Assembly (NCBI GenBank): GCA_038235275.1
Contig: JBBSUC010000012.1
Span: 50,072-114,071 of the forward strand
DNA length: 64,000 nucleotides
From: Persicitalea sp038235275
GTDB taxonomy: Bacteria; Bacteroidota; Bacteroidia; Cytophagales; Spirosomataceae
Direction of reading: 5' to 3'
Notes under the pieces: generated by a model
Told to the model about the DNA's origin: nothing
Seen by the model: the letters and a program-made list of their open reading frames with translations, nothing else
Databases searched by the model: none
Position numbers and translations under genes: made by a program
Shown: positions 62,169 through 64,000 of the stretch, piece by piece
How positions within the stretch are numbered: position 1 is the stretch's first letter
Layout of the letters: each line of letters starts with the position of its first letter

Positions 62169-63402
62169 AATTGACAATCATTTGGTAAAATTTGTCGCGC
62201 TCCCCCAGAAGTTCGAGCTGCATCATATTGAGCGCCTCCCAACTGTCCAGTAGTTCGGTGAGCGGTAATTTGTTTTCCTGATACACCAGGAATCCGGTGT
62301 CGAATGCTTTCTGCAGGGCGGGAATCACGCGGGTGTCCAGCGCCCGAATGCGGGCTTCCATGGCCAGGAGCCCGGCCTGCATTCCGTAGAGCATCCCCTG
62401 GGTTTCCTGTAGCATGGCCGCCCGTTCCGTGGTCATCGCCCGGATGTTCAGCTCCATCGCCCGGATGTCGGACTTGTACATTTTGGACGACCAGGAGGCA
62501 AAGGGGATTTTAATCATTCCCATGACACTGAACACCTTGGGCATCATGGGGTCCAGGGGATTCATATGGTCGAACTGAACCCGGAAGTCGGGCTTTCGCT
62601 GCAATGCCATGGCATCGATGTTCAGTCGCATCGATTCAATCTGGGCGTTCATTCGGACGATGTCACTCCGGTCGACCGCCAAGTTTAGCGTATCGTAGCG
62701 GGCGACGGACACGAACCGGGGCCGGTAGGTGGTATCGATGCGTAAGGGTTGATTGCCTTCCCGGTTCATCAGGGCGTTGAGCGTGGCTTTGGCCCGTTCG
62801 ATGTTACCCGCCTGCATGAGAATCATGTTCCGGTTCTTTTCGATTTCGGCCTCTGCGCGGTAGATGCTGCCCAGCGGGGCCTGGTTGAAGGGGTACCTGA
62901 CTTCCTCCACCTTTTTCATCATAGTCAGTATTTCCTCGCTTTTCTTCAGGACGGCGATCTGCTCGAGGGACACCAGCCAGGTGTAGTAGCTGCTCCTGGC
63001 TTCGGACCGCAACTTGTTGAGTGCCACCTCGCGGGATACCGTTTCAACCCTGGCCTGGGATTCGATGGCCCGCCGCTCCGCCCGCTGGCGCGACAGGTTG
63101 GGAATTTCCTGTTCGGCGCGCAGCATGATCATGCCCCGGTCGCGGGCATCCGTGATTTTTTGGAACGGATAAGGGGTCATGAAGGTACCCAGTCCCACCA
63201 TCGGGGCCATCCAGGCCGTGGCGGCTTCCCCTTTGTAGCGGTAGCTTTCGGCCCGTGGGGCGTAAGTCTGCAGCAGCAGATTGTCGTTTTCTATCTGCTG
63301 GATAATCTCGGGCAGCGAGAGGACTTCCGCCGACTGCTGCGCCATCGCGCCGATGGGGAGGAATAGAACCAGCCCCACCAGCCATTTAATGTTGTACGTC
63401 AT
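62146..63402 (-). CDS. TolC-like outer-membrane factor of the metal efflux operon
   Basis: A 418-residue exported protein. From ATG 63402 (MTYNIKWLVGLVLFLPIGAM) there is a signal peptide ending MAQ. Long alpha-helical stretches with coiled-coil spacing follow (SRQRAERRAIESQARVETVS, VRMNAQIESMRLNIDAMALQ), the shape of outer-membrane efflux channels (OEP family). It lets metal ions leave through the outer membrane. The frame opens to 63435; the chosen ATG overlaps the RND gene by 17 bp, which signals tight translational coupling. It lies between the pump gene and the adaptors. Confidence 0.9.
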   Translation of the reverse strand: MTYNIKWLVGLVLFLPIGAMAQQSAEVLSLPEIIQQIENDNLLLQTYAPRAESYRYKGEAATAWMAPMVGLGTFMTPYPFQKITDARDRGMIMLRAEQEIPNLSRQRAERRAIESQARVETVSREVALNKLRSEARSSYYTWLVSLEQIAVLKKSEEILTMMKKVEEVRYPFNQAPLGSIYRAEAEIEKNRNMILMQAGNIERAKATLNALMNREGNQPLRIDTTYRPRFVSVARYDTLNLAVDRSDIVRMNAQIESMRLNIDAMALQRKPDFRVQFDHMNPLDPMMPKVFSVMGMIKIPFASWSSKMYKSDIRAMELNIRAMTTERAAMLQETQGMLYGMQAGLLAMEARIRALDTRVIPALQKAFDTGFLVYQENKLPLTELLDSWEALNMMQLELLGERDKFYQMIVNYEQELYR

Positions 63403-64000
63403 ACACTTCCAGTTTGCCAAATTTCCGTAGTTCATATTCTTTCGTCATTAAAAAGATGAGGGGCGTCACCAACAGGATGTGGGTCGAAGAGGTCAATACC
63501 CCGCCAATCATGGGCAGCACGATGGGTTGCATCACGTCGGTACCCACGCCCGTCGCCCACAGCACCGGGATCAGTCCGAACAGCGAGACGCAAACCGTCA
63601 TCAGTTTGGGGCGGAGGCGCTTGGCTGCCCCCCGGATCACGTATTCCCGCAGGTCGTCGTTCGTGATGGTTTCGCTGGAATTGCCTGTCAGGGCGATCAG
63701 TTGCTGCATGGCGTCGTTGAGGTAGATCACCATCACGATGCCCGTCTCGACGGCGATGCCGAACAGGGCGATGAAGCCGACCGCCACCGCCACCGACAGG
63801 TTCACGCCCCAGAAGTAAATGATGTAGGCTCCGCCGATCAGCGCGAAAGGAATGGTGAGCAGACTCAGGAAGGCCTCCCGGAGAGAGTGGAAGGCAAAGT
63901 AGAGCGCAAAAAAGATGATGACCAGAACAATGGGCGCAATGATCAGCAGCGTGCGCTGCCCCCGGATGAGGTTCTCATACTGCCCGCTCCATTCCAGGAA
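63386..64000 (-). CDS. RND-family heavy-metal efflux pump (CusA/CzcA type), C-terminal part
   Basis: Only the last 204 codons are in the window; the gene continues past the right edge. The frame starts at the edge with FLEWSGQYENLIRG and continues with transmembrane segments: RTLLIIAPIVLVIIFFALYF, then SVAVAVGFIALFGIAVETGI. It then gives RGAAKRLRPKLMTVCVSLFG, GTDVMQPIVLPMIGGVLTSS and FLMTKEYELRKFGKLEVYDV at the end. This is the C-terminal membrane bundle of the CusA/CzcA (HME-RND) family. It drives metal export with the proton gradient. The adaptors' heavy-metal modules suggest copper or silver, but the pore residues are not in view. Confidence 0.95.
   Translation of the reverse strand, partial: FLEWSGQYENLIRGQRTLLIIAPIVLVIIFFALYFAFHSLREAFLSLLTIPFALIGGAYIIYFWGVNLSVAVAVGFIALFGIAVETGIVMVIYLNDAMQQLIALTGNSSETITNDDLREYVIRGAAKRLRPKLMTVCVSLFGLIPVLWATGVGTDVMQPIVLPMIGGVLTSSTHILLVTPLIFLMTKEYELRKFGKLEVYDVQH

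Noticed and set aside
1..64000. CRISPR arrays, rRNA, tRNA, riboswitches
   Set aside because: No regularly spaced repeats, ribosomal sequence, cloverleaf or known riboswitch core was found by eye.

Overview
The window is chromosomal DNA from a member of the Bacteroidota, most likely a free-living Cytophagales (Spirosomaceae-type) bacterium. Evidence: two SusC/SusD outer-membrane pairs, one with an ECF sigma factor and FecR anti-sigma factor; sulfatases, a GH78 rhamnosidase and other glycosidases; many lipoproteins; promoters of the TTTG / TAnnTTTG type; weak Shine-Dalgarno signals; and frequent GTG or TTG starts. It is gene-dense. No rRNA, tRNA or CRISPR was seen. This is a reading by eye with no database search.

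Layout. 1-3.4 kb: partial DinB-like gene, Crp/Fnr regulator, and a divergent pair encoding a Tm-1-like protein and a PEP-hydrolase-like TIM barrel, separated by a REP-like hairpin. 3.4-12 kb: GH78 alpha-L-rhamnosidase, RRM protein, and a SusC/SusD pair behind a good promoter. 12-20 kb: a B12-type radical SAM protein with unusual cysteine spacing, a truncated DoxX remnant, an AI-2E-family permease, a DUF1223 protein, an operon of four lipoproteins (three are paralogues of unknown function), and an exported sugar-isomerase-like protein. 20-35 kb: a large SGNH/dehydrogenase/HEAT/cytochrome c fusion, a sigma-FecR-SusC(STN)-SusD locus, two tandem Cys-type sulfatases and a circularly permuted ATP-grasp protein. 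35-45 kb: DUF5723-like protein, a GH20/GH67-like glycosidase, a lipoprotein form of acetolactate decarboxylase, a small gluzincin-like protein, a GH3-type acyl-adenylating enzyme, a third sulfatase and an NAD(P)-binding protein. 45-56.6 kb: alaS, MerR regulator, M28 peptidase, DUF885 protein, GH39-like glycosidase, PHP protein, GNAT and SnoaL-like genes. 56.6-58.2 kb: two decayed insertion sequences, an IS5-type one truncated beside an internally deleted IS256-type one. 58.3-64 kb: a DUF2911 gene and a Cus/Czc-type metal efflux operon (RND pump, outer-membrane factor, two adaptors, DUF3347 lipoprotein) that runs off the right edge.

How it fits together. The SusCD pairs import oligosaccharides across the outer membrane. 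The sulfatases and the rhamnosidase-, xylosidase- and uronidase-like enzymes suggest sulfated, rhamnose-containing polysaccharides such as ulvan or pectin-like material as food (inference). The sigma/FecR/STN-SusC set is a substrate-sensing trans-envelope circuit. The right end provides copper- or silver-type metal efflux. The least explained parts are the lipoprotein-paralogue operon, the CX4CX2C radical SAM protein and the exported acetolactate decarboxylase.
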